Origin: Paralichthys olivaceus | Lineage: Eukaryota; Chordata; Actinopteri; Pleuronectiformes; Paralichthyidae | Assembly: GCF_024713975.1 (NCBI RefSeq) | Contig: NC_091105.1 | Coordinates: 20,406,439-20,470,438 of the forward strand | Length of the DNA: 64,000 nucleotides | Reading direction: 5' to 3' | The notes under the pieces: model-generated | Seen by the model: the letters and a program-made list of their open reading frames with translations, nothing else | Databases searched by the model: none | What the model was told of the DNA's origin: nothing | Shown here: positions 19,948 to 32,660 of the stretch, piece by piece | Numbering within the stretch: the first letter of the stretch is position 1 | How the letters are laid out: each line of letters starts with the position of its first letter | Translations under genes and position numbers: made by a program

Positions 19948-22900
19948 ACTGAGAAGAAACTATATGCATGACGTCCCGAGGCATACGTCACTATTTTGGT
20001 TGTGTGAGCCAATGAGAAGGCTGGAATTGGCCACGTTTCGCATGCCGCCTGGTCAGAGCGCGTAATTTGATGTGAAATGGGAAACACCTCTATCTGCGCA
20101 CACGTGAATGCTGAATAGCCCTGATGTATTAGACGTTAGTTATTGACAATGTAATTACTGATAGTGTAGAGATAGTGACATGTAAAATGTTAATTCAATC
20201 CCTCAAAGAATTACTATGATATTAAAAGTGCAGATGCACAAACATAACTGAAAGCTTATGGCAGCTGCACAAGGCACCTACAGCACTAACTTCTCATCTA
20301 ACTTCCTCACACACCCACCACACACTCACACACAAATGCAAATGAGCATCCGTCACACAGCGTTAACAAACTGTCTTCCTCCATCCGCCCACTCTCACCC
20401 CTCAGTTTGGAGATACCATCTGATGCCTCATGTGAAACCCACACAGGGGTTGGATGTCTAAGCTGTCTTGGCAGTTATCTGCGATGTACAGTAGAGTTTT
20501 TATCCAATGCATCCTCTGGCTAATCTTTTCATCTTGCATTTTAACACTCACTGGAACAAGCTGCAGCCATGTCAGTGTCCACCTCAATGATGTGATGAAG
20601 CATGTGCTCCAGAATCAATGGTAGCATATAAATCGTATGTAGTTTACAGTGCATCTGTAGAATTCAGATGAGAAATGTACACCACATGTTCTTTGCATAA
20701 TCCCTACATGTGTGGACCTGCTGCCTGAATATACACAAACTCATACAAACATACAGTTCCTAATCTTGAACCTCCAGGGAGTTCCTCTGCTCAGTAGGGC
20801 TTAGTGTGTAGTCGTACAGTAGGTCTGGAAGTAAATCCACCTCTGGAGCCTGTTAGTGGAATATGGAGCATTATGAAGTTTATGATGTACAGTAAATTCC
20901 ATTAAGGTGACAGGAAAAGAAAAAAAAAAGGTTGAAACACAACTTTGTGTGGACTCCTCACTCATGACACAGTTATACTGCAGACTTATCAGTGCCACAG
21001 GATGTTCCTCCACACGGCACACAGAGCAGTTTGCAACTTAAACAGAGGAAGGCATTCCACGACTGGTCTCCATTAGTGCTCCCAACAGTCTCACGTGCCA
21101 TTACAGCTCACAGCATGGGTCCAACAGCGTAACAGGGCCTTTGGGCTGCCAGGGTATAACCTACTTCAAGTTACACGAGAGCGTACATATGTGCAGCCCC
21201 TCCCTAACACACAGCCCCACCATCTACCTCATCTCGTCAGCCGGGTTTTTTTTGTTTTTCCAGGTTTGCTTGGTAAAGTAGCAGTGGAGCGGCGCTGTAT
21301 AGTCAGCCAGTAAAAGGGAAAACTTGGAATCCCTGTAGCCTACCTCATACTGAGTCAGACAGAGTCTCGCAGGGAAGAGTGATGCCAATGCTAATGCATG
21401 AGTCCAAGAGTTACAGCACACTGGAGAGCGACCCAGGAGCTGAAAACAATACATTTTAAGTAGCTGCAAAGAAGACGACTCCCTGACTTTACATTTTTTT
21501 ATGAAATTGCTGATATTACCAATGCTGGGACATCTCCAACGGTCCAAAATTAAACTCTGAATGACTGTCAACCACACGTCTTTTCATCCATCCATTGAGG
21601 CTGATTGTGATTCTCCATCTCGTGTTATCTCTCAGGCCTGAGTGCTATGAATAGAGCACTGAGGAAGCCAGTTATTTTAGAGCACTGGTGATACAAGCCT
21701 GCTGTCAGAAGGGAAAAGTGTTGGATCAATGGATGACACAGGCTGGATCTGTGAAAAGGGAAGGATTTTAATTTAGGACTCTGAAATAAAACATACATCT
21801 CACAGACACGTACTGTGTACATGCTGCATATGGCACAAGAGCAGATGAATAGGAGGAAAGCTGCTGAGGCACAATCTCTCAGCTGAGCTGCGGCTGTAAT
21901 TTGGCTGAAAGTTCTGGAGCCTGCCACAGTGGTGTAACTCCAGTGCCTCAGCTGGCGGCGGACCGAGCCAAGTCCACCACAATGCATCGAGTCTCGCTCC
22001 CCCCCCTTCCCCTCTTTGGTACCTGCCATCCCTCTTCTCTCGCTAGCTTGTATCCTTCCAATCCACATTCTCACGTTTCTCGTCGAATACTGTCATCCTC
22101 CTTGGCTCCCTCTTTGTGTCTCCTGCTTTCTGTCACACCCACTCTATGCGTCGCTTCCTTCTACTCATTCACAAAAAAAAGAAGCTAGAAATGAGTCAAC
22201 GAGAGAAGAAATGCCAAACTACCAAATAGCGTAGCTTGCCTTCAAACCCGAGGATAGATTTAACTCAGCGTTTTATTAAATCACGAACCGCAGCTTCCTT
22301 ATCCACCTTCACTTTGGAAAAAACTTTGTGAAATGATGCAACATTAACTGTTGGAGACGTTGATGCAAAACTCTGCCGGGATGTCTTAATCTTTCGCCCT
22401 ATCGTACCTCACTAGAAAATAAAGAGACCGCTGGGGGTGCGTTTGAAAAAAAGAAAAGGGGGAATGTAAAAGCCAGCTCCTTTTTTTAACATTGTACGTT
22501 TGCTACTTGCGGCTCTTTCCACCTGAATCCAATCATGTCAGGAGCAGCGCAGTGGGTGGTGTTGCTGTTCAGTTCTGGTTCTTATAACGACAACACACGT
22601 GAAAACAGCAGCACACTGTGACCACATGGGAGGGGGGGCGGGATCTGACACTTCCCAGTGATGCCTTTGAAGACGATACAATTTTGTTTCCTGTTGTCAT
22701 CATTACATACATGGTGTCTTTTTACCTTTATCAGACAAAGATTTGAATATTTTTCATAATGGGAAGAACAGATTTGCATCATGCATCAATGTATACTGTA
22801 AGCTAGAGAGCGAAAAGCAGCAGGAAAGGAAGTGGAAAATAAGAGCGCGCTGGCCTTGATCCAGCACTTCCAGTCCTGTGTGTCTCGCCTAAGATAGCAG

Positions 22901-23092
22901 CCAAATCTCCAGTCTTTCCCAGCCGCTCCCTCCCCTCCTCTCCTCTCTTCTCTTCTCCTTTCCTCTCCTCTCATCATGTGAGTCATTCCCCACTACAAAC
23001 GTCAGGGACATCTTCACATTCAAGGCTTTTTTTTATTTTTTTATGCATCTTCTCCTTTTCCAGTCCTGCCCAGCTTGTTCTCACACACGCAT

Positions 23093-23093
<1 letters not shown>

Positions 23094-23131
<38 letters not shown>
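23094..23131. repeat. (CA)n microsatellite
   Basis: Uninterrupted CA dinucleotide run of about 19 units within has2 intron 1. Confidence 0.95.
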
Positions 23132-23133
<2 letters not shown>

Positions 23134-26100
23134 GCACACTAATGCTTGTTTAGATTCCGGCTTTCTCCATTTTCACATGTGTACTTTTGCTTTTGGCAGA
23201 ACATCATTTGTTTGAGATTTCGTTTGAATGACCTCAGCATGCCTGGTTTTCTAATAACGTCTTTGTGATCAAATTTATTTATGTCTTTGGTGGATTGGCA
23301 ATAAGGCTTTTAGCAATTTATAAATAACAGTCATATTCTTTGCTGTCTTATATCTAATAAAGCTGATGATGGTATCATAAATATGACTTAGTTGATGAAG
23401 TTATAGCCCTTCCTCATGCATGTACTGTACCCTTATAAAAACATTTTCCAGCCACAGTAGGGAGCCGCCACGTGAGCTGGAGGAACGTTAAAGTTTGTTT
23501 TGTGAATATTAGTCATTTGGCCATGCAGAGCCCCTGACTTGTGAATATTACACTTTCAGTCGGTGACTGCTGAGTCACAATAACACTAAGATGTAAGTGT
23601 TGTGCTTTATCTCATAAAGCTGTTCTTTTTGGCTCCGCTTCCCACTTAAATATACTGCCTGTGCGGGGGTAGCGAGTAATCACACTCACTATACGTACCC
23701 TCACACGTGCACACATGTCTTCCTGTGGGCCCAAACGCACATTCTCTACATCTTTTGCAAAGAGTTCATGTTTGCACATCATGTGCACACGTGTTCGCAC
23801 GTGGAGAAGCATTTAACAGAATTCCCATTTACACAGACAAGTAATGTAAAGTAATAATGTGCTGTGCCTCACTCTCCACAACCCTTTATCGTACACACTC
23901 AATGTGGTGGTCTATTTAGGCTGCAAAGATTACCCATCTCTCCCTTGGCTTATCAGTGCCTCTGCTGCCATGCGTCAGTATCATTGCCTGTCGATTCCGC
24001 CCCTCAGGCTCCAACAGGGGGTGTTACAGATATTTGCTCATCACTCCATTGTATTAATGTAATCATGTCTAGGGGAGTGATGAAGTCAGAGTCTAGATGC
24101 CAAACTCTATGTTCTGCTGCTGCAACAACCGTTTCTAGTTGTCTGACTGAACTGATAGTTACAGGCTGTTACATAACATGATTACATTATATCACAGCAA
24201 GTGATATAATAATTATATACTAGAGCTACATTAAGTCTGACAGAGATGACTCCTTTAGTTCTCCATGTAGCAGAGACAGAAATACATTAAACATACAACT
24301 TTGTGAGACTTCAAAGACTGAACAGAGCCTGCATCCATATCTCTTATTTATACTCACTGACTGGCTGGAATGTTTCTCATTCACACAGAATATGAATAAT
24401 TCTTCTGAAAATGACTATAATAATACTTGTGTTGGAACATATTACTAGTTACATGACTGTAGTTTATTAAGAACGGTATGAGCAGGTCTAATCATAGCTA
24501 ACAGGGTTATAGCTCGTATGACTCAAATGAAAGACGCATAATGGGTGAATTCAGAGAGGTTTTGCTCCATACTAATGTACCAACAAATGGAAAAATATAA
24601 TTTTAATCTTTTGGTGAGCTCACAGTGAAGTTTGGTGCAGTTTACACTGTCTTAACATCAAGACTGCCACCACCCCAACACATCTATCCATCGCTCCATT
24701 GTTTAGTCTGTTAAATCTCAGCAGATAATCCATTGTAATGCATTTCACTTTGAGAAAGAGCCACATTCTCTCCTGAGGATAGTTATGCTAGTGAAGTCAA
24801 ATCATTCATTCACCTCTTTGCTGACCCACCATCGTCCCTTCAAGACTGAACAAGATATAATATTTTCTCTGCAGCAGAGCCAGACAAAGTATTACTCAAG
24901 AGACCGTTAATGACGTCAGAGTGAGACCAACCCAAACTCACCATGAGGCTGAACACACGCACACACACGTAAACATGAGGAAATATTGATGAGGTTTTAA
25001 TGCTCACATGTGTCAAGATATAAAAACAAACATGAAGCTGGGCTGAAGTCATCCACATGTGCTAATGACAACCTCCAGTCGCAGGGACACATGACATATA
25101 GCAACATCTGTAGACACACATACAAACTTCTTCAGGGTGACATCATCCACATGTGTCGATGACACGGAAGATATTCGACTGATTAGAGGCGTTATCTCTC
25201 AGGGGCCAGGGCCAGTCTGGGGGGATCTTTTTAACACTGATGCAGTGAACCTTTCTGCAGTCTGAGTTAATTGTTAGTCTGACCTCCACATTAAATCACG
25301 AACGTCATATGAGTTGGTATGGAGACCAAAGCATCCAAACAGGTGTCAACATCTGTTCCTTTGCATTGAATCAAAGAATTCACAGAATGGACTGTGTCTG
25401 ACAGAGCTCTCAGTTGCTCTGGAGAGAGAGAAAGGAGGGTTTATGTCTGAGGAACATGACCTGAAGGAATTTCACAGTTTGGTTTTGTCCTGTAACCACA
25501 AACTATTTTTTATGCTAGAGATCATAAATAAACAAGCATTCAAGAAGCAGCAAACACTGTGGAGTTTGCATGATCTCCATGTGTGTGTGGTGGTTTGGTC
25601 CAAGTTTTCGTCCTACAGTCCAAAAAGTGAGTCGGAAACTCCCAGTCGAGGTGAATAGCTCAGTCTATGTTACACCTATGATATCATGGGGAATTGTCAG
25701 GAGGGTACTACATCATTACTGGTTTGTCTTCTGTCTAAGTACTTGGATTTAAGGGTTAAGATTCGGACAAGAAAAACTACATTTTGATGGGACATCCATG
25801 GTACAATATTTATGCACTGAAAGAGTGACTGGGTTCATTCTAAGTTGCCATGGTTAGACAGTGTGACAGAGTTTGTTCTGCACCTTCTATAGTTATAAAA
25901 CATATGTACAGTATGTATAGACCCACAAGCATACATGCAACTGAAAGAAGTTTTAGGATGGAATGCATTCTCAGTTTAACATAATTAAATGTGTATTTTT
26001 GTAGACACACACAAACACGCCCTCCTCTCTCTCTCTCACTCTCTTTGTCTGCACTAGCATTATACATTTTCATGCAATACAGTGTATTCGAGTGTGTGGG

Positions 26101-26247
26101 TGTGTGTGGATTCGTGTGTGTCAGGGGTCTTGTAAATGAGCAGCTGACGTTAAGAGCCTTGCCACGTGCCAGAGGAGGCCTGCTACACTGGCTGTGTCCC
26201 TCTCATCCAATGATCAGATGAACAAGGCATTATGTCCCAGCCAAAGG

Positions 26248-26277
26248 GTGTGTGTGTGTGTGTGTGTGTGCGTGTGT
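26248..26277. repeat. (TG)n microsatellite
   Basis: TG dinucleotide run with a single CG interruption, in has2 intron 1. Confidence 0.9.
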
Positions 26278-27838
26278 TAGCTCATCCTCTCTGTGCTTCC
26301 TCTCTGTGTCTCTCGCTGTGTTTTTTCACTTCACTGTTTCTACAGATACCTGTCTTCTGCTCACTTTTACACACTTTCTTCTATGTTGTTCTGTCTCTGT
26401 AGGTCTTTCCCTCTTTACTGTTCTACTTTCTTTACAATTATTTGTTTTTCTCTTTCTCTCCATCCATCTCTCTTGTGTGCATAGGTGTGGTGTCACTACT
26501 CTTGCCAGATCCCAGACACTGCCGGGCTTCATGTTCTCTTCTTTTTTTACTTTATTGCTCCACCTGATTTACTTGTCTTGCTTAAAACCGACATCCACTG
26601 TACTACAATCTCAAATGTATTGTACTCCGATTGTGCACAAAATCAATGAATTGCACCAAAAGCAATTTAAAAAGTTTAAAAATGCAGCACAAAATGTTGC
26701 ATGATGTCCACAAGAGGGAGCCTCATAGAACCTACGACTAACAAAATTAACTTTGACATTCCTGATTGATGCTATGCAAGAAGCTTGTTCTCCATAATGT
26801 GTAGAGCAGCATCATGTCATACCGTCAAACTCTCTTCACAGCCCATCTTTATCTTTGTGTAATCACACAAACCCTCCTGTCATGCTTTCTCTGGGAGTCG
26901 CAGAGGGGAAGAAACACACGTGCAGCATTATAAACTCTAAAAGGCTCTTGTCTTCTTCTTCCCACGGAGATATAAACAGATGACATCACAGGGTGGTCCG
27001 CACTCCGTTGAGCTGGGCCATGCTGAGTGGGTCTCCGTTAGTCTGCCAAACAGATGGCGGCAGCAACATAATGAAGGCTGGAAACAAACGTTTCACATTT
27101 TCAGTAGAAGATCTTGAGCAGCAGGGCCCATGTTTGGAAGAGGGTCGCTCAGAAAGAACTTCTTCATCTGTCCCCACTAAAACACACACAGGTTTTCTTT
27201 CTTATATTGCACTTGCCTGAAAATGTTCTAAACTTTGCCTTTACAACACCACGGAAAAGAGAATGCCATAATTGTTCCTCCAAAACATTTATGGTGAGTG
27301 TTTGCTGTGGCAGACAGCTTTTTGGTTAATTAGGTCAAGGAATCCTGTAATGTGCGCCCACCCACACTAAAGCAGAGCTGGAACAATGTGCTACTCACAA
27401 CTGTCTGACATTTAAAGAGGGAGGAGTAGACAGAAGGAGAGGGGGAGGGAGGGAGTTAAAAAGAAGAGGAAAAACTTCAGGGCTTATCTACCAGAGTTTG
27501 TTGTAATAAAACAAGAGTTAATGTGCAGTAGGAAAGAAAGGTCAAGATCTGTGAATAAGCATTTTCCATATTTGAAATGTTATTAAACCTTCATATGTTC
27601 TAATGCTGTAAATGTGTTGAATTTTATGTAAGATGCTCGAGATCATTCTTACCAATTCATTTTCTTTTTAATTTATCTTTCACAGTTTCTGATTTAAAAT
27701 CATTGTATGATCAGAGAAAACTGCATCAGTATTTCCATCCAATCATTGGCGTGAGGCTTACAAGTAAAATGCAGTAGGACAATTATAGATTGTTTGCACC
27801 ACAATATTTAAATCAAACCCTTTTTCTTTTGTCCCTAG

Positions 27839-30800
27839 ATGAAATGTCAAAGAATTCTCACCTACCTGCGGATAATTGGCACCACCATGTTCGGGGTGTC
27901 TCTCCTGGTAGGCATCTCCACAGCCTACATCATGGGCTACCAGTTTTTCACCACAGCCGGCAATCACCTATCCTTTGGCCTGTATGGCGCCATCTTGGTT
28001 GTCCACCTCATCATCCAGAGCCTCTTTGCGCTCCTAGAACACAGGAACATGCGGCGCTCCCTAGAGACGCCGATCAAACTGAACAAGTCCTTGGCATTGT
28101 GCATCGCAGCGTACCAAGAGGACCCAAACTACCTGAGGAAATGCCTGGTGTCGGTGAAGAGGCTGACGTACCCGGGGATCAAAGTGATCATGGTGATTGA
28201 CGGGAACTCAGACGATGACTTTTACATGATGGAGATTTTCAAAGAGGTGATGGGATGGGACAAATCAGCCACCTACGTATGGCGGAGCAACTATCACCAC
28301 AGGGGGCCCGAGGAGACGGATGAGAGCTACGCTGAGAGCCTTCAGCAAGTCTCCAGGCTGGTGCTGAACAACAAGTGTGTGTGCATCATGCAGAAGTGGG
28401 GAGGGAAGAGAGAGGTCATGTACACAGCCTTCAAAGCACTGGGGAGGAGCATGGATTATGTGCAGGTAAGGCTAAGTCAATTTGAAACAGGTTTTAAAAG
28501 AGGGGTTTTAAATTAGGACAGTGAATGAATGGTTTATGACAGTTTGGTTGGCTGGATAGACGGACAGACAGATAAATAGATGGTTATGAAAGGAAGGGAG
28601 GACCTAAGAATGCCAATGCTTTAAATCTGACACCATTATTAGGTAAAATATTCAGAGGTTGGTCAGTGTCTTTCTGTGTAGATGTACTCAGGAGGTAAAA
28701 CAAGGACAGTTGACATCACAAGAGAGGATTTAATCCAGACTGAGGGACAGGGAGTTTATTTGAGTTAAAATGGAGGTAAATGAAGGAGAAGGGGATTTCA
28801 GAAAAAAGGGGAAAGGGGGTCTCTGCCAAGCCAAACATGGAGTATACAAGAACTCTTTTGTGTTGGCTTTAGACGGATGGTGGCGTATGCATCATGTTGT
28901 GAAGTGTAGCATGAAAAAAGGGGCAGCAGTAGCTGATGTCTAAGTGTAATAGCAGATCTGTCTCTCAGAGCTGAGTGTGACATCATCTACATGACTGGCT
29001 CAGGAGGTCAAACCTGTGTCGGGGGAAAGTTAAATATTGTACAAGTTTGTTTGCTGAGTCCGGAATAAAGTCGCCATTGAAAATAACTGACCTAACTTTC
29101 AGCTGTATGGAGTTCAGTGAATTGCCACCATCAGTGAAAATGAGTTAAACCACGATAATCTCAGTGTTTGTTAATGACACTTAAGTGATATCCTTTGAGA
29201 ACCCAGCTCCCGAGTGTGTTTGGCTAATGAGTATGGTCTTATAATGCTAACATTGTGTGGTTTAGCCTTAAATGTAAACAGGCACTGCAAACATAAACAG
29301 CAATGCCAGGCTCTGCAAGACAAGCTGATGTGTTTTAATCCTGCAGGAAATGTGTTTTTACCCTGCAGGTGGTAAACGTTAAAGGAAATGTGGGCTGTTG
29401 TGGTCATAAACTATGAGCACAGTTATTCTTCATTAAAGCTTTACAGCTTTTGAAAGAATAAACACATTGTGCCTGTACACCACAACATTACTCGTTTCCA
29501 TACACTTTGCTACAGTGTCCTTTAAATCTATGACCTGTAGCTCATAGTGGCTAATGCTCGCCATCATTAAGTTGATATTACTGTGTAACTGACATTACAT
29601 TCTGATTTTATGATTTTTCTCAGTCTGTGCTAATGTCAGACAACATGTTAGCATTTAGCAGTATCCTGTAATTACCACTTGGCTGCATACATCCCTGCTC
29701 AGCAAAAAATACTACAAAGTAAAGGCAGACTCCGACTTGACTCAACTTCCTGAAACTACTCATCAGTGCTTAATAGTGACATTAGTTTTTTTTCTATGTA
29801 CAAAACTGCACTGCAAGAATGAGGTCCAAGTGGTGTGATAATTGCCCTTTGTTGAAAAAAATGCACATGAATTAACTGTAAACCTTTGTTTCTATAATGC
29901 ATGTCTTTGTAGGCTGGATCATTTTCTGGGGGACTGAACAAGAACTAAAAGATAGAACTGGTAGAAAGATTTAGGATTCATGTTACGTGTTAGAACATAT
30001 CAAGCGTTCTAATTTCAAAATTCCCATGGCTCCAGATTTGTGTTTTTTCAACTCTGCTTTGAGTAGTAATGTTTAAAGATTTTCAAATGAAAAGGCTGTA
30101 TCCAATTTACAAAGCTGGCTGGAAGTAAACTAGAACCTCTGTCGAACTGCCCAAAACATGATGCGTCATCACATCATATTTGTTCTGTTGTAAACAGCTG
30201 GTTCTGTTACATTAATACAATTTGAGCAGCGATTGAAATGCAAAAAGAAACCCCTATCATTGTTTATTATAATTTCCCGATGATGTCAGTGAGTCTGCAT
30301 TACAAAAAGGGGATTTTGAAGATAAAAAACCTCTTTGATAAAAAGGCTAACACCTGCAAGCAGCTACAGCCCGCCAAAACCTTGTGTTCAACAGATTTCA
30401 AAAGCACTAACGGCTGTGCTCCTGAGAATCATGCCAGTACATTTACATGTGAAGGGAAATGTTGTCGTCCTTTATTTAACGAAAGAAAATATATTATTTG
30501 CAGCAAATTAAATTATTGTAACCTAATTACAAGGGAAACATGTCAACAGATTTACCAACTCTTATGTAAAACCCTCAAATTTCAAACATACAGATAAGTT
30601 AGCTTAGCATTAGTAACTTAGCGATACGCCATTTTTGTTGAGTTGTGACTTTTTACAAAGTTTACACTTAACTTTTAGATCGACACCAACGTCTTCGTCT
30701 TTGACATGATCTCAGTTTGTCAACAGGAAATGAATTAGACAGAGCAGCTTTCATTAGGTTTGGCAGGTTAGGCTGTTGACATGGAGGACAGGATACTACT

Positions 30801-32120
30801 ATCCTACAGTTTTAAATAAGATTGACATTGAATTATACTCTGCCTGAAACAAGCTGGGGAGACTTTGCTTGAGACAAGATTTAAACCTGATCAAACAGGC
30901 ATCTATCAATCAAGCTGTGTGCCTTTTTTTACATGACTGTGACATGAAAATTTTTGACTCTGTAAATCACTGTTTATTTTTCTGGCTTAGGTGTGTGACT
31001 CTGACACCATGCTTGACCCAGCATCATCGGTGGAGATGGTGAAGGTGCTAGAAGAAGACCCAATGGTGGGAGGTGTTGGAGGAGATGTACAGGTTAGTTA
31101 CAAAACATCTTTGCAAATTTTACAAAATGAGCATTTCCCATCATCATGTTAACCCTCCAACTTGTTTCTTGCTTGTCAATCCACATCTAGATCCTGAACA
31201 AATATGAGTCATGGATCTCCTTCTTGAGCAGTGTACGCTACTGGATGGCCTTTAACATTGAACGGGCTTGCCAGTCCTACTTCGGCTGTGTGCAGTGCAT
31301 CAGCGGGCCTTTAGGAATGTACCGAAACTCACTCCTGCATGAGTTCCTCGAGGACTGGTACAACCAGACTTTCATGGGATCCCACTGCAGTTTCGGGGAT
31401 GACCGTCATCTCACAAACAGAGTTCTGAGCCTTGGGTATGCCACCAAATACACAGCTCGATCAAAGTGCCTCACAGAAACACCAATAACGTACTTGCGTT
31501 GGCTCAACCAACAGACTCGATGGAGTAAGTCATATTTCAGAGAATGGCTGTATAACTCCATGTGGTTCCACAAGCATCATCTATGGATGACTTATGAGGC
31601 TGTGATTACAGGCTTCTTCCCATTTTTTCTCATTGCCACTGCGATCCAACTCTTTTATCAAGGAAGGCTGTGGAATATTTTGTTATTTCTGCTCATTGTG
31701 CAGGCAGTGGCATTGATCAAGTCGTCATTCGCTAGTTGCCTTAGAGGAAACATTGTCATGGTGTTCATGTCGTTCTATTCTGTACTGTACATGTCAAGCC
31801 TGTTGCCAGCCAAAATGTTTGCAATAGCAACAATCAACAAGTCTGGCTGGGGGACCTCTGGGAGGAAAACTGTAGTGACGAACTTCATTGGTCTGATTCC
31901 CATATCAGTTTGGTTCACTATCCTCTTCTTTGGGATTATCTACACATTAATCCTGCAGGCTAAAAAACCTTTTCCTGAATCAGAAAAGATCATTCTGGTC
32001 ATAGGGGCAGTTGTTTATGCCAGTTACTGGGTCGTACTGTTGACGTTGTATGCAGTGCTCATAAATAAGTGTGGGAAGAGGAAAAAGGAAACACACTACG
32101 ATATGGTGCTGGATGTATGA
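27839..32120 (+). CDS. has2: Hyaluronan synthase 2 (3 coding exons, 552 aa)
   Basis: Coding exons are 27839-28465, 30991-31092 and 31191-32120; all splice sites are GT-AG and phase 0. The 552-aa product has the usual vertebrate HAS2 length and is highly similar along its whole length. This plasma-membrane family-2 glycosyltransferase polymerises UDP-glucuronate and UDP-N-acetylglucosamine into hyaluronan and extrudes it through the membrane. Visible features are two N-terminal membrane segments (about 10-30 and 42-62), substrate-loop [11 protein letters not shown]-type CDSDTML (D212, D214), GDDR (312-315), QQTRW (350-354, the QxxRW motif), and several membrane segments from about residue 372 to the end. 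The C terminus is YDMVLDV. The ATG is the first three bases of exon 2, directly after the acceptor. No break or missing residue was found. Confidence 0.98.
28466..30990 (+). other. has2: has2 intron 2
   Basis: It runs from donor GTAAGG to acceptor TTTTTCTGGCTTAG, 2.5 kb, AT-rich. A degenerate GACAGATAGA-type run lies near 28550-28585. The open frame at 30238-30597 has no family features. Intron 3 (31093-31190) is only 98 nt. Confidence 0.85.
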
Positions 32121-32514
32121 CTTACAGACATTGCTTACCACTGAACTCTCTTTCTGGGTTGTTTTCTCTGACACAGTGTTATTGTCATGCAAATGTTTTG
32201 CAGATGCAGAGCAGCTCTGGAGGCAAAATTGTTTGAGTTCAACCAAAATGGGGAAAGAACCAGAATTTATTCAAAATTGAATGGCACAAAAAATAAATGG
32301 CTGCTGTACTTGATCTGGCATTTATGATGGTAGAGCATCAGTCTGCTTGCTAATTAATTCATTAGAGTGGCTCTCAGAAGTGCGTCTTCCAAGTTCGAGC
32401 AATCCAGTTCGATTTTTTTACTGATTGAGAACCAAACATAGTTTTCCCACATTTTTGTAAAAATGGTCAATAGTGCAAAGGGATTAGGGGAAAAAAATCC
32501 TCCTGATCTTTTGA

Positions 32515-32660
32515 ACTGAATTTGCACCAAAATTCAGTAGATTATTCCTTGGCTTATGCTCCATTCTAATTTGTGGTGCAAATTGGTCTTTTACATTTTT
32601 TTGTGTTCCTGTTGATAAACATACTAACAGACACAGGTGAAAACATTGGTGGAGGTAATA
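32515..32660 (-). mobile_element. Repeat fragment within has2 3' UTR
   Basis: Read on the minus strand, it follows a common fish repeat of the type 'TACCTCC...CAATGTTTTCACCTGTGT...TGTTTATCAACAGGAACACA...TTTGCACCACAAATT...GGTGCAAATTCAG'. A related copy in plus orientation starts at 44990. Only the core is preserved. Confidence 0.55.

Larger units (their letters stand above)
19448..27838 (+). other. has2: has2 intron 1
   Basis: The 8.4-kb intron runs from donor GTAGGC to acceptor TTTTTCTTTTGTCCCTAG. Apart from the inverted repeats near its start I see only microsatellites: (CA)n 23094-23131 and (TG)n 26248-26277. No other exon is convincing. Open frames such as plus 26252-26704 and minus 21625-22074 are compositionally biased and lack motifs. 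The intron probably holds has2 regulatory elements, but none can be assigned by eye. Confidence 0.65.

Noticed and set aside
21625-22074. 149-aa minus frame and overlapping plus frames within has2 intron 1
   Set aside because: No domain features, biased composition and overlapping frames on both strands; treated as chance.
26252-26704. 150-aa plus frame in has2 intron 1
   Set aside because: It begins in a TG microsatellite and runs through a pyrimidine-rich tract; the Cys/Ser/Leu/Phe-rich translation reflects composition.
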